Assembly: GCF_023343835.1 (NCBI RefSeq)
Contig: NC_064444.1
Location: forward strand, 17,459,219-17,523,218
Direction: 5' to 3'
DNA length: 64,000 nucleotides
Origin: Lagopus muta
Lineage: Eukaryota; Chordata; Aves; Galliformes; Phasianidae
Made by a program: the position numbers and the translations under genes. How positions within the stretch are numbered: position 1 is the stretch's first letter; the number at the start of each line of letters is the position of its first letter. The notes under the pieces were generated by a model. It did not search any database. It saw nothing but the letters and a program-made list of their open reading frames with translations, and had not been told where the DNA came from. Shown one piece after another: positions 48,501 to 61,720 of the stretch.

Positions 48501-51500
48501 AAGCACAAAGAGCAACAATCACTTTGCTCCAGCAGAGCCTTCTCATCCATCCCTTGAGCACCGCAGTGGGAATGTTTCTCATAGGCTTCATCTGCTTTGT
48601 AGTATGTCCTACTTATAGAGCAGCTGCCAAAAATCTCTCACAAGGGAACCTAGCTCCATTCTCACATCTTCATCTCCTTTTTATTATTGCTTTTAGCGCT
48701 TCAAGAAAAGTGCAACAAGAACAGATCCATCCAACACACTTGCAGCCAAGAGCTGCCAGCCACACACATATAGCCATGCTTCCCACCTGGACATTTGTCA
48801 GCTGTGATTAACAGCACAACTGGTGAACACCTTTACACAGAAAGAAATAGCTCACATCAGCATGATTGCTCTCTGACCCACCCTGGAGGTGGATCTTGTG
48901 CCTCTCCTGTGATATGAAGAACCAAACTCCATATAGCCAAGGTCACAGGAGGTGTTTGCATTGGCACACACCTCAAAAATCCCTCTGCCACGTATGGGTG
49001 AACTCTAAAAACCATCTGTTTCAGAGCTGAAACTGTCCAGGTTGAAAAGCAGAAACCTGACAACATTGTAATCCTGAGCATCACCTTCAAGCTTCTCAGG
49101 TTTCACTGCAAAATTGCTAGCACAGCCCAAACCGAAGCACTGATTTACTGCTGCATTATAGCTTTTGTCTCTTTTTCTTTCTAAAAAAGAGAGGAGACTA
49201 AATCAGTTTGTTTTAAACCCAGATTTATTATTGTACAATGCTGTTCATTAAAGCCAGGAGTGCAACGTAACAGAGCAACACCGACTACTGGGCAAATTAA
49301 CAGCATAAAAAGACTTACACGGCAATGGTTTAACTGGATCACATACATGAAAGACACAGAGGAAAGACTTGCCACTTTAATGTGCACATCCCTTCAACTT
49401 TACCTCTGTTCCAGAAAGCAATTCCAAATAATTAAAACTCGTCCTCCCACTGCCCCTCCCCACATCCAGCCAGCACTCAGAGGTCACTGCTCCAACCTCA
49501 GCCTAAGGCACAAGTCCAAACCCGGCAGCCCAGTGAGCTGAGTCCTGCAGATTTTAGGAGAGGTGGCTGAAAACTGGAGACAGTTTCATATAAGCAGAAA
49601 GGAGGAGGCACATAGGAGCCAAACTATGGTATTATTTTAACTCATTCCTATCCATTATATCAACTTGGTGTGACACGAACACAACAACAAGCATTGCAAC
49701 CCCAAATGAAAACACCTGAGGCTGAAATCCTGGAAGCTGAGAGGGAAAGGGAAGACAAGAGAGAACTTAAAGACAAAAATGCATTTCATTGTCACAGTAC
49801 TCCTCCTGCTCCTCCAAAGCCACTGCTGTGTTCTTCAGCACAGAACTAATGCCTGAACTCCTGTGACAGTCCTTTGCTGTCTGACCTGCAGCCGTTCCAG
49901 GGAACACAGGATTTGATGTGCTGTGTCAGCTTGTGGGGCTCAATTTCAAGGACACCATCCAACACACAGCGCTTGGCTGGCTGGGACATCTTGCTGCCTT
50001 GTCACTCTTAGTTGTCCCTACAGGAAAAAAGAAAAACAAACCACGAGGAGGTTGGGATTTAGGATACGAGATGCCGGGTAGCTGCAGAAAAGATAACCTC
50101 TTCCCTAGCATAAATGTTCTCACTTATACCTGCTTTCCATCAGCCTGTTTAAAAAGTAAATAGTCAGAAAAATACACTGCCCAATTGTCCATGCTGTGGC
50201 AAACTCCTCAAGGATGATGACTTGTATTCAGTGGTTTTCTATGTCCCCTCTAATGTCTGTTCCACTGGGAACTGCTTCTTTGGGGTTATCCCAGCTGGCA
50301 GCTTTTGGGAGGGTGTTGCTCACTTGGCATCCCCTGAACAGCTCAAGTTTCAGTATCTGAAAAGCTGACTGAAAACAACACTGTAAGAGCACCCACACAA
50401 GTGAGAGAGAGATTGCATAAACCCAAGAGTTTAACTGCAAGAATCGAATTCCTGAGGTCAGTGCTCCATGCAGACCAACTCTGCTGTTCTCATGACATCC
50501 AGCTCTCCCCTCCTGTCTGTACCTTGATCCCCACCACCAAAGAAAACTAGCCAGCCTTACGATAGCCTGATCTGCATGTGGCTTCTTCCTTTGCTGTAAG
50601 AGGAATGCCTTACTGAAGATGGCAACTCTTTCATCTGCAGCACAGGTTGCTCCTTATTTGATAGGGATGGATTTGCTGGAAGTTCAGACATTTTTCTCCC
50701 ACTGCTGACCACAGGAGTGACACAGGGCCTATGGATTTTCTCCTCTTGTATTTCACCCAAAGGCAAAAAGCATCCCTCAGACCAGCTGCAGATTAAATTG
50801 CTTCTTCATACAGCCCTGGTTTCTAAACCTACATTCATTCTGATGCACTCTAACAGTGGAAAGAAGGCATTCCAAACACCAGGGTTCTGCTCAGGGGTGA
50901 AGGAAGTGAATATTCCTTGCTGTATAGGAGCTGCTGAATCATGGCCTGAACCTCTGATTGACCACCTGAGGCAAGCAATGGGTCAGCCATGGGAACACAG
51001 CTGAAGGCAATTCACCTGTGCTGCAGGAAGGGATGGAGCCTGGCTGCACCTCTCCTAGATCCCATTTAAATGCTGACTGCCACTGAGGAAGGATCCTTTC
51101 CTAGAGGTTATTCCTTGTGGAGAATATTGTGAGCCTACAGCATTGGTAAGCCTTTTCCACTTATTACCTTTCTGTTGTGACAATCTTACTTAGCCTAAAA
51201 CTCTGTAAGCCAATTGATTTTTACATCTTTGTACACCCTGCTCAAGCAGGATTTTGCTGGATGGGGGTGGCAGCCCCAGGGATGCCTAACAAGGCCTTAC
51301 CCCTGCAGCCATCTGGGTGTGCTGCCAGGGTCCATCTTGGTCAGGGAGGTCCCTTTTTGCACAAAGCTCCTCATCAAGAGACCCACAGAGAGAGATGCCT
51401 CAGCTTTAATAAACTGTAAACACCTGTGACAGAGCACTCTGTTTAAAAGGTTGAGAGCTGAATCACTTTCTCTGGATTTATACTGTAGCACAAGTCAACC

Positions 51501-54500
51501 ATCACTGGGCTTGGCAACCCTATCAGATCACTGTATAAGGGGTCTTGGGGCAATCCTTCATGTGTAGACACAAAGTAACCCTCAGGCACAGAAGGCACTT
51601 ATTTTTTTTTCCTCTCTTGTGGTAAAGAAAAGGTAAAGACAACACTGAACCCAACTACATGAAATGGAATCTATTTCTGTTTCTGTACAAGAGCTAGACG
51701 ACATCAAGTGAAGTGATTAGGAAGCAGATTCAGGACAAAGAAGCATCAGTGAACTGTGCAACCTGTTGTGGGAGGTTTACAGTGGCTCAAATCTGTTAGA
51801 CATATGAATGGATTCTCTTGAACACCTTCTCCTGAATAGAAGGCACTGCACTGCAGAGGCAGAAGGCCATGTGACATTGAGGGGAAAAGGGTGAAGGTCT
51901 TCTGAGCAGGTTGGGCAGGAAATGTGTTTGTTTGGCAGTGCAGTGATGATGTTGTTTTGTCTCATCAGACAGAAGCTCCAAGAGCTGCTCCATGCAAAGC
52001 CAACCCTCTGGGTGCAATTCTGCATACCTCCAGGGAAGACTGCAGCTTGACTGCTCGCGTTGCACTGCCCACAGCACGTTTCTGGATTCAGCAGCTGGCA
52101 CTGAAACCTGATGCTTCCACTGGAAAGCACAGATCCTTGCAAGGTCAGTGCAATTCCCATCACCATTGTTTCACAGAGTGCCCAAATTTTAAACACAAAC
52201 TGCAGCACATCCTTGTGGTCCATTAAGCAGTCTGTCCAGTTTGTGGGTGTAATGACAGAGGAAAGAGCTCCCTAAGAACTGCAGGAAGAAGCAGAGCATG
52301 CTGATGGGGTCAAAGCCTCCCAGCAGCACTGACAGCAGTGTGTGCATCTGCTCTGTACTGGCAGGCTGTGGTGGGATGGGCCGGGCCAGCACCGCTGCCA
52401 GAACCTGAGGACACACTAGCCAGCATTATTTAAGAACATTTCACAATGCCTGGATTACTACACAGTACTTACCAACGGTCAGAGGTTTCTTTAGTGCAAA
52501 CTGAGCAGCTGGGAAATCCATGAATAATGGAAAGCAGGCATCTGAGCTCCAGCAGCATCACCTCAGCCCTGAGCCAGAACAAAACCAGAAAAGCCTCAGA
52601 ACCTGCAGCTTGGACTACAACAAAGAAACTCTTGAATATGCAAAGTTCACTGCAGTGCAAATACTTACCCATAAACACGCTCCCTGGGGTGCTGGAAACT
52701 GGCATCCTGCCTTCATCACAGCTCAGACCATCCCTCCACACCACAAGTGCCAGGGATGGGGGCACAAAAGGAGCACTCTGCACTGACATCTCCTTGGCAG
52801 CCAGTGCCACCAGCCCTGCCCATTTGCAGGCAGTTCAGATCGCTGATGCACTGAAGTGACTTTCCTTTCCTACCATGTTCCCAAATAACCATCTTCTTGG
52901 CGAGTTTTGGAAAGACTCATTTAGATGCTGCACAAGTATTTGTCCTGGGACTTCACTTGGGCCAGGCAACTCTGGTTTTTGTATTCCCTAAGGTGCTGTT
53001 TACTTGCTGATTAGCTGGAAAGAAGCAGCACAAGTTCTGATTTTGTGTTTCTGGTTGCTGCGGGGGTTGTAGCTGAAGGTCTGCAGTCACCTCGCAGCCC
53101 AGCCAGGCAGGGAAAGCAGCAGCCATGCTCGTACACCTGCAGCCCCTTGCAAACATTTTGACCACATCAGGGACAAGCTTTTGACTACGTTTTCCTCAGC
53201 TGCAGACCAACAGCCCACACTGCAACCCCAGCCCACAAATAAGCAACACCATGAGGTTTCTGGGCTGCTCCCAGTGCCTAGAAGCCTGTATCATAGGTCA
53301 AAGAGGCGTGGGAGCTGCCTGGAGTTGCAGCAGTGTGGTGGCAGTGTGCTCTTCCAGGTCTGATGGAGAAACTACTGCAGGGCTGAGAACTGTGTCAGGA
53401 AAATCCATGCTGACCCCTCTGGGTCACGGTGCCTCCTGCACCCTGTCAAAGCAACACTGCAGCAAAGGTGATGGGAGAACCAAAGGGTGCTTGCAGCAAC
53501 GCAGCGCCTGGCAGCTCGGAAACCTGTGGGGCCCCATGAGATGGAGTTTCTTTTTGTAAGAAATCCATCATAATTAGTGAGCAACACAAAAGCAGCAACA
53601 GAAAAGCAAACAGCAGTGAAGGACAGATAGGGTACAGCAGAGAGAAGACAGCAAACAGATACACAGGCAGCAAGGAGGAGAAGCTGCTCTGTTCCTCATC
53701 AGGGCGCAGAAATGGCAGCAAGTTTTTGTCCAGTACCAGAAGCAAAGTTTGACAGTGTTTGCTATACAAAGCACAGGTGAAACATTTCCCTTTTTCCTTC
53801 CCCAGAGAAACTCAATGCAGCCTGTAGTGGCTGGTTATTCATAAACTGATGCTTGAATGGTTTTAAAAGCACTTATCAAAAGTTTCAGAAAAAACACAAG
53901 CCACGTACCTTGCATTCCAATGTACAAACATAATAATTGAACCCTTAGAGCCCCTGAACAAAGGAAAAATTATACAGGGCTGGACTAACAGCTAAGAAAA
54001 TAAATCTTTCTGCCCAGGTAGAGCTCAATATGTTTGAGATTAACGAAGAAGAATACAACAGCTGAATTCAATCAATTAATCAAATTAAGAGATAGAACAC
54101 AATTGGTCCAGAAATACTTCTCACCACTTGGATCTGGGGCTGTGGAAGTGTTTGGCAGATACACTGTAGGCAGGAATAGGAGAAAGCTCCTTATACAAAG
54201 CCACGGGGCATCCCTCTTCCCTGTGAACATCCAGCTGCCAGGAATCGCTCTTGTAACACAGATAAATCCTCAGACTCCTCACCCTGCTTTATAATTCCAG
54301 TGAGCTCTGCTGTGCAGCAGGAGAGCAGCTTTCCAACCAAGCAGCTGTGACAGTGGCATCAGCAGTACAGTGCAGCAGGCAGAGACCACAGATATGTTTT
54401 GTTTCCACTTTTTCACCGTGACTTTGAGATGAGAGAGAAAGGCACAGTGCTCCTGACAGGAACCCAGAGGTAAACAACAAGAAAGGAAGGAATGCATTTA

Positions 54501-57500
54501 TACTGCTTGTTTAAATCTTCCAGATCTTTGGCTCAGTTCCTTGCAATTCCTCTGTTACAGAGCAGCAGGAGTTCTGAGCTGTTTGGAAAGGAGGGTTATT
54601 TGGCTAAATTCAGGAAGCCAGCTGAAAATCCCTCCTGCTTCACCAGACCCAGGCTTGCACTCAACAGGCACCTCCAGAAAGCAGCTCAGGACGTGCAGCA
54701 ACAAGTGGTAAGAGATGCTACAAGCTTTCCACCCTCCATCCCACACAGCTGATTTACCACTAGTAACATCTTAACAAGGTATTTTCTACTCTTAAAACCT
54801 CGGAGTAGAGTTTGAAAGCACCATAACCCAGCATGTGCCAAAGAAAAGCCGGAAATCTCTCCCCCAACTCTGCCTCTGAACACACGAATGAACCCAGCTG
54901 CCGCAGATTTCTGCCATACCACTGCTAGCAGAAATAGGTCATTCATCCCAATGGTAATTGATACCTCATGGACACAGCAAAATAGCCTCAGCCCTGCATG
55001 CCTGTCTACGTAGACAAGCAGTAGCTCTTCTCCTTAAGCTCAGCTCCCTTAGCTTAGAAGGGAGATATTTCTGGAATGAGAAATGCAGGCAAATCGGTGG
55101 GGCACCAGCCTCCTAACTTCAGGACTGCAAGCCAGGAGCCGTGGCAGAGATAGAAGGAAGCCACAGTTCAGAGGAGAAAAGCAGAGTAATTTACTGCAGG
55201 CTACAGAGAAAGGCAGACCTTCTTCCCTTCGTCCTTTTCTGCTCCAAGCCCTGCTGTTCTGTACAAGCCAGCTTCATGAACACGCAGGGCAGCTGCTGGT
55301 GCAGCCCTCTCTGTGCTCCACTCTTTGCATGTGGCTCTGTGCAAAGAGGTGCTGCTCCTGCTCTCAGCTTTCCAAAAGCTGCACAAAACACACTGGCTTT
55401 GAGAGTGCATCAGGCAACGGTCAGGTCAGAAAGAAATCCTATAGCTGTACCACGTTTGCCCAACCCATATCCAGGCTCTTACACTGCGCTGGCCTCTTCT
55501 GGGAGCCACAAATGGCCTGAAGAAGCTGCTCAGAACGAGCTCAGTGTCTGTAAAAGCAACACAGCAATGCAGAGGATTGCTGAATTCCTTTGTGAAATAC
55601 TTCTGCAAACAAAACTGCCACCAAGTTTGTTTACAGAATCCTCAACTACAAACTCAAGTCTCAGCTACTGCTTTAACTCCTGCCCTGAGACGTGAATCTC
55701 TCGAGCTTCTTTCCCCCAGCAAGTGTGTTTCTTCTCTGTGTCCAAAACACTTCTTAATTCAACTCTGTTATCAGCACTGATGCTTTGCTGAACAAGAGCA
55801 AAGCAGAAAAACATTCTGCACGTTTATTTCATGAACCATTAAAAAAGAAACAACCAAGGACAATGATTACCTCCCCTGCGCAGCCTTCCTTCTGCATGTA
55901 CTTTCGGATAACAGACCAGATCTGGCACTTGCTCAGCAGTCTCCCACCAGTGGCAACTTCGAAGCTCTCATAGGTCCCATACTTCTCCAGGACAGCATGA
56001 ATGATCCTAATGGCCTGTCACACACATAGAAATGAAGTGTCAGTCAGAATACCAACTGAAACCACTGATAGGAATGGGAGGGTGGTTGGACTAGATGATC
56101 TTGCAGGTCGTTTCCAACCTTGTGTTTCTGTGATTCTGTGATTCCACTCTCAAGTGCCATCTTCTACAGAACCAAAACCCCCAGGTGTAACAGAGCCCAG
56201 CTGAGGAAATCCCTGAGAAAGGGTTCAAAAAACTACTTAGTGTCAAGTGCCTGGGAGGTGAGACGTTTCTGTGGGAGAGAAATGGAATGTCTTGTTGACA
56301 GCTGAGTACCAGATAGATCAATACATAACACAGTCAGCATGGCACACACTGTCTTCATTCTATTGTCCCACTAATGCTCACGAGTGTTCATTAGCAGAAC
56401 TGGGCAAACCAGAAGTGAAACAGCCTCACTGTACGTAGCACGCTCCCTGTAGATGCTAAAGCCGTGATTGTTTTCATCTTTCCTGCTTTCACTTCTTCTT
56501 TCAAACTCAAGTGTTTGCAAATCTTATCAACTTGCTTATTAGTTTTCTTATTGCAACACTGGATTGGTTTCAGGAACTCACAGCCCAGAAGGCAGTTGAT
56601 ACAGCACAGCTCCTGGCACAGGACATCTTCTGGCCTGGCACGAAAGTAGCAAGTATGGAAACTGAACGGGTTCACGACTGGTCATTCTGGAGCTACAGAA
56701 GAGATCTTTGTTGTGCTCTGATAGCTCAGGACAACAGAGTTAGTATGAATCAGCTGCACAGAATGTTAAAAAGAGGTGAGGAAGTCGTTAAAACCACCGT
56801 GCGGCTCAAAATGTTTGTTCTTCACTGGCCACCACATCTGCTTTGGAGAATCTCTGTAGAAACAACGATTTCAACACAGTCAGGACATGAAAAAGTCAGG
56901 AGTGCAAATGTGCTCCCTCTCAGCACACGGGCATGCCCTGCAGTAAAGCTCCCACAGAGAGTATTTCCTCAGGCAGCACTGCTTCTTCTGCTGCTTCTTC
57001 CAGGCTCTCAGCACAACCATGGTGCTGCAATAACAGCACGTGAAAAACAGCAGCACGTGCTGTTTTATTAACGTTACCCTCTATACGAGCACTTATTAGC
57101 ATTTTCTTTCCCTAAAGTGTGTATGCACCGAAGTCATTTGCTAGCAATGACCCTCTCTAGTCTGTTTATTAATACATATTCCAATTTGGATGACTACAAC
57201 CACTCCTTTGCAGTTGTTCTGGAGTCTTTCAGCAGCTTTACTGCATCTGTAAACCTGCCTGCAAGATGCCTACTCACCTGCTGCTGCAGGACAAAATGCC
57301 ACTGCCGAGCTGTGTGCATTTTACTGTTCCTCCTGAGCTCTGTCGTCCTCTTTGTCATCCACCTGATGTTGTTTCAGCAAGTTCAGTCCCTGAGGGGACC
57401 CCTGCCTACTGCAAGAGGGACGACATATGCTGAACACAGGTATTTCACAGTCTGGAAAAGATTGTGGTGCCAGAGTTCAGCACACCTGGGCTGACTGCAC

Positions 57501-60500
57501 AAACAAGCCAGGCTATGCGCCACAATACATGGCTTCAGCAGGGAACTAGAAGCACATAGTTACACAGTTAACAACACACTGGCTGGCACTCATGCTCTTT
57601 GGCAGCGTACTTGCTAAAACTCTTACTCCAAGTGTCAGAACTCGCCTCTTTACTGCGTTAGTTCCACACCACCAACTTGCACTGAACCTCACGCCACGCA
57701 CAAACAAGAGGCCAAGTTCACACTGAGTGTGGGAGCTGATTTTGTGGATCAGACCTCAGGTCTGTGTTATCCGAGGCCCCCTCCACACGCAAACCTGTCA
57801 GGAAGCAGTGGAAGCTGCAAAGAAGCCCTCTGAGCCCAGGAGCAGATTGCCCTTTCTCCTACCACAGTAAAACCTTCCTAACTGCTGAAGCTACCAGTTT
57901 GAGCCCTGCAGAAGTTACATTCCTTCTTCCTCCCTACTGAAGCTTACTTGCTTCTAACATCTGACACCTGCTCTCCCCTTGGGGAGGTTTGCTCTCCTTT
58001 TGCTTCCTAATGACCAGGATCACCTTAGCATGTGCCCTTACAGCAGCTCAGTCCAGCAGCAGCCACCAGACAGGCACTGAACTGAACGTGGGAGAGCCAC
58101 CAAGGCCCCTCCTGCTGGCTTGCAGAAGGAAAGGATCACCTTTGTTTACCCACTGTGAAACTTTGTCCCCCATTCCCTAAGACGGCAAGCAGCAGGCAAA
58201 GAGGAACTGAGTGCAGATGGTGCACAGAGCTGACAGAAGGGGAATGTACTACAGCAACTTTCAGACAAGTCACAGACAGCAACATTCCTAAGATAGCACA
58301 TTTGCTCTATGAGAAGCTGCTGAGCTCACATCAGCCCTTCCTGCCCGGTCAGTGGCCTGGCTGGGAGCAGGAGCCTGTCACCAGCTCAGCCCCACAGGCC
58401 ACGTGTCAAGGGACAACAAACACTCGAGCTGTGCTCCAAGCCCTGTGTTGATGCTGTGCGCAAGGAACTGGGCTGCCAACAGTCTTCTTGATCTCTAATA
58501 GCATAAGCTATAGAGGGGCTGGAAGGAGCCTTCTGATTTTTTCTGTTTCTATAGGAAAAGGAAACGAAACAAACCAACAAAACTCCAAATACCTCTAAAA
58601 ACAAAACCAAAAGCAAAGAAAAACAGAGAGCCCTCCAAAAAAACATCAAAATCCCCCAAACAACAAATAAAAACAGTTCCCAATTAAAATAACAAACCAA
58701 GAATCCAAAATCAAACCACCCACAACAACAATAAGAAAACAACAACAAACCACCAGAAAAGAAACCCCCAAATACTCCACAACACAGAACAGCTGATTCA
58801 GCAGAACTGAAGGGGGCATCAATCTCAAAACACAAAAAATAAGGAACTGGTTGGTCTGCTCTTGCACCAAGATGTTAAATCAGTACAAGGTGCTGAGAGC
58901 AGGGTGCCAGCAGAGGACCACTGCCACCACTGCTGCCGGGTTCCTGCCCATCTCCCCTTCACCTGAGCACTCACCTCCAGATGAAATACCTGTCCACAGC
59001 TCTCACTCCTGACTGCTACATGCTGTGCTTCACTGAGAAGGCAGAAGAACCTCTGTTCTCCCAAGATACATTACAGAGACAGAGAACTTGTAAAGATAGG
59101 TAGAAATATTTAACACAAATATCTCTTGCAGTGGGTGTAAGAACAAGATGAGAACACTCACATTGTTTATGAACAGTTAATTTCATTCCAAGAAATGCAC
59201 AGAGACAATTTCAATTATTCCCATTTGAGAACACTGTAAGCCAGCTGTACCAGAAGAGAAGTGGAGAAGTAGCTCTGGGCAATTCAATTTACTGCATTAG
59301 TCAGAGACCCAAACACACTAAAACACAAGAAGGAGTGAAAGAAAAGCCACACTGAGGTCATTACAGGAATCCAAGCATCTCCCCTGAAACAGCATTGCTG
59401 GCACCAGTTTAACTGGGGCAGAGGTGTAGCAGGAACAGCGCTGGAAATGCCCAGCTGCTTGGAAAGTTGTTTACAGGGACCAAACAATGTGGGTAACACA
59501 CTGTAGTCCTCTAGAGAAGTAGGAAGCAAGAGGTGACGTGGCTCTTGTGTGCAGGCAGAGCATCGAGGAGCCCACTCTTTTTGCCTCCTGCACTGATGAC
59601 CCAGCGCTCTCCGTTTGCTGCCATTCGTTTGTGATTACTACCTGTGGCAGAGAACAGCCAGGAATATTTTGGTAGCTTATAAAGCAACTGAAGTGATGAT
59701 GAAAAAGACACAGACTGCTGTAAGAAGAGCCTACGACCTAGCTGCCATCCACTGTGCTTGCTGACAGTTACGGGTTAAGGGTGCTGCCACGCAGGACAAC
59801 CTTTACACCTTCCAGAAAACAAACCAGGCTCAGCCAGCAGGATGCAGGCTGAGGGCTGCTTTGCATGAAGCCAGCCAGATGTTTCAGTTCTTGGTCTGTC
59901 AGTTCTAAAGCAACAGTGCAAAGCTTCCCTGCCAGCTCCCAACTACGGCTGCAGGTCTGTAGGCAGTTTGAGGCACAGAGTACGATCCAGCCCCAGGAGT
60001 CACTCTCTTATCAGCTACAGAAGGTGTATGTTGAACATGTCATTAAAGGACAGCTTAGACAAGCAAAACAGAACAAAGCAACAAACAACCCAGAAGATGA
60101 TAAGCAAGGTCACACAGCAGCAGTCAGGACGAGGAGCAGGCCAGAGGAGTGCCTCTCTGCATGGCACGTGCTGCAGCTTCAGCCTGGCCGGCCTTAGTGG
60201 TGGCTGCTGATCTCAGAGCCAAGATAATGAATCATGGATCAAACTTTATCATGGACCAGTTGGATGAGAAGAGACATTACAGCCCACTCAGTCCCAACTC
60301 CTACCACAGGGGTGACAATTGCCACACATCAGGCTTCCTAGGGCCCCATCCAGCCTGGCCCTAACACCTTCATGGACAGGGCATCCACAGCCTCTATAGG
60401 CAGCCTGTGCCAAGGCCCAAGTAAAGAAGTTCTTCCTAACATCTAATCTAAATCTCTCCCCTTTTACTTCACAGCTGTAACCCCTTGCAATATCACTACA

Positions 60501-61537
60501 CTCCATAACAATGAGCCCTTCCCCCGCCTTCCTGTAGGCCCCTTTAGGTTGGCAAAGACCTCTAAGATGACCCAATCTAGCCATGTCCCTCACTGCCACA
60601 TTAACATGCTTCCTGAACCTCTCCCTGGGCAGCCTGTTCCAAAGCCTCACTGCCTGTTGGGAGAAAAAGGTTTCCCCAGCACCTGACCTGAACCTCCGTT
60701 GGTGCAGAGTGATGCCATCACTCTCACTATCGCTGTCACCCAGGAGCAGAGGCTGAACCCCTCCCCACACCCTCCTGTCAGGGCTGCAGCTCCACACTGA
60801 CCCACCCCATTCCCTCAGCCGCTCCCATAGGACTGCGCTCAGACCCCTCACACTTTAGCTCCCTTTAGCTCCGCTCCCTATTCAGGACACGCTCCAGAGT
60901 TTGTCCCATTCCTGGTCTGTCCCTCACTGAGATGCGGGCCCGTCAGTGCCGTACAGAGGGCCGATCCCCTCCGCTCCCGCAGGCTGCACCGCTGCTGACA
61001 CAAGTCGGGACTCCTTCGGGCCCAGCCGGCTGCCGACACCGCACAGCGGAGCCGCTCGGCGCCCCGAGCATCCTGCCGTCTTCCTCCGGCCGCCCTCACC
61101 TGCGCCACGAAGCGATCGGAGGCGTCGCGGTATTTCTCCAGCACCGCCTCGGGCACGGGCTCGGCGTATTCGAACTGCGGATCGTAGGCGAAGCGCTCCC
61201 TGAAGAACCGCTCCCGTTCGGTCTCCACGTTGCGCGGCCGCAGCGCTACGAGCAGACACGGGCTGCGCCTCCCGGCCCCGCCGCCCTCCTCACCCCGCGC
61301 CCGCGCGATGTGAGGCAGCGACGCGGCGGCCCGCATCCTCCCGCGACCGCCGCTCCGCCGCATCCCGGCGCCGGTTTCCGACAAACGCCGGCTCCCCCGC
61401 GGGCAACGGGGTGAACCGGACGCCGCCGGGCGAGGCGGTGGAGAAGGACACGAGCACAGCCGGGAGCCATCGCGGTCCGGCAGCGCGTCCAGCCCCGCGC
61501 GGCCCTGCCCGCCCGCCGCCCCCGGGTCCAGCACCAT
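45550..61537 (-). CDS. MATCAP1: MATCAP1 (KIAA0895L), tubulin tyrosine carboxypeptidase, complete, 6 coding exons, 427 aa
   Basis: This is a zinc metallopeptidase that removes the C-terminal Tyr of alpha-tubulin on microtubules (DUF1704 family). Coding exons (minus): 61100-61537, 55871-56014, 47626-47758, 47152-47457, 46448-46545, 45550-45714; 1284 nt, phase kept throughout. The N terminus (MVLDPGAAGGQGRAGL) is Arg/Gly-rich, poorly conserved and shorter than human (471 aa), then MRAAASLPHIA and SPCLLVALRPRNVETERERF match well. Exon 2 gives HAVLEKYGTYESFE and KCQIWSVIRKYMQKEGCAGE. Exons 3 and 4 meet inside the active-site motif HEIGTHYIRG (His236, Glu237, His241). PTEEGLASLHSVLFRKQPF, WEYCVRAKRGQTDTS and CFSKDQVYLDGILRILRHR follow. 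Introns 3 (8.1 kb) and 1 (5.1 kb) make up most of the gene. The start is the first ATG giving the MVLD N terminus, but the frame stays open further upstream. Confidence 0.94.
47759..55870 (-). other. MATCAP1 intron 3, 8.1 kb
   Basis: Apart from the small CR1 remnant near 47930 and a few short A- or T-rich runs (for example 51600-51612), I see no repeat, exon or RNA gene. Many open frames of 60-180 codons occur but show no motifs and no matching splice structure. The sequence is lower in GC than the flanking genes. Confidence 0.6.
47930..48040 (+). mobile_element. Short old CR1 3' remnant in MATCAP1 intron 3
   Basis: ACTGATGAGGAAATGGATGA, GTAGAGGGTTGGACCCAATG and CAGAGATTCTGTGAA resemble the terminal 100 bases of a CR1 3' end in plus orientation. 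Divergence is high, so this is a tentative call. Confidence 0.45.
56075..56146 (+). mobile_element. CR1 LINE 3' terminal fragment in MATCAP1 intron 1
   Basis: GGTGGTTGGACTAGATGATC, TTGCAGGTCGTTTCCAACCT and the terminal GTTTCTGTGATTCTGTGATT are the classic last 70 bases of a plus-oriented CR1. It begins about 60 bases upstream (in intron sense) of MATCAP1 exon 2. Confidence 0.85.
58555..58790. repeat. A/C-rich low-complexity stretch, (CAAA)n-like
   Basis: Plus strand with many AAACAAC, CAACAAAAC, AAAAACA words and few G, about 235 bases. A minus-strand open frame of 149 codons rich in Phe, Leu, Gly and Val across it is a composition artefact. Confidence 0.8.
60240..60545 (-). mobile_element. 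CR1 LINE fragment upstream of MATCAP1 exon 1 (intron 1)
   Basis: The plus strand shows CTAGGGCCCCATCCAGCCTG, CTAACATCTAATCTAAATCT and CTTCCTGTAGGCCCCTTTAG. It is a minus-oriented CR1 3' fragment whose 3' end is decayed. Confidence 0.85.
60546..60860 (-). mobile_element. Second CR1 LINE fragment, different subfamily, directly adjoining
   Basis: Starting GGTTGGCAAAGACCTCTAAG it passes through TCCCTCACTGCCACATTAAC, CTGGGCAGCCTGTTCCAAAG and CACCCAGGAGCAGAGGCTGA. It is minus-oriented, joined head to tail to the copy at 60240 exactly where that copy reaches its CCCCTTTAGG position, so one probably inserted into the other. Confidence 0.8.
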
Positions 61538-61720
61538 CGCCTCCAGCGCGACGGCGGCCCCGCTGCCCCGCCGCCCCCTCACGCCGACGCGCGCAGCCAA
61601 TCCGCGCCGCGGCCGCCTTCTCGCAGCCAATGGGAGAGGCGCGTGGCTGGAGGCCCCGCCCACCGCCCCGCCAGGCCCCGCCCACCCCGTGTGAGGCGGC
61701 GGGAAGATGGCGGATGGCGG
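61538..61720 (-). promoter_or_regulatory. CpG-island promoter of MATCAP1 with two CCAAT boxes
   Basis: Very CpG-rich DNA just upstream of the MATCAP1 ATG. Two AGCCAAT motifs lie at about 61596-61602 and 61625-61631 on the plus strand, with GGCCCCGCCC GC boxes near 61652 and 61674. A GGAAGATGGCGG element (YY1-like) at 61693-61704 on the plus strand suggests divergent transcription to the right. Confidence 0.6.

Larger units (their letters stand above)
56015..61099 (-). other. MATCAP1 intron 1, 5.1 kb
   Basis: This intron contains a short plus-strand CR1 end (56075-56146), an A/C-rich low-complexity stretch (58555-58790), and two adjacent minus-strand CR1 fragments (60240-60860). No other gene-like feature is recognised. 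Confidence 0.6.

Noticed and set aside
48000-55800. A hidden gene in the large MATCAP1 intron 3
   Set aside because: Open frames there are short, overlapping and without recognisable domains or consistent splice sites on either strand.
58386-58835. Hydrophobic 149-codon minus-strand frame that looks like a membrane protein
   Set aside because: It reads through a (CAAA)n-like low-complexity tract; the Phe/Leu/Val/Gly content follows from the base composition.
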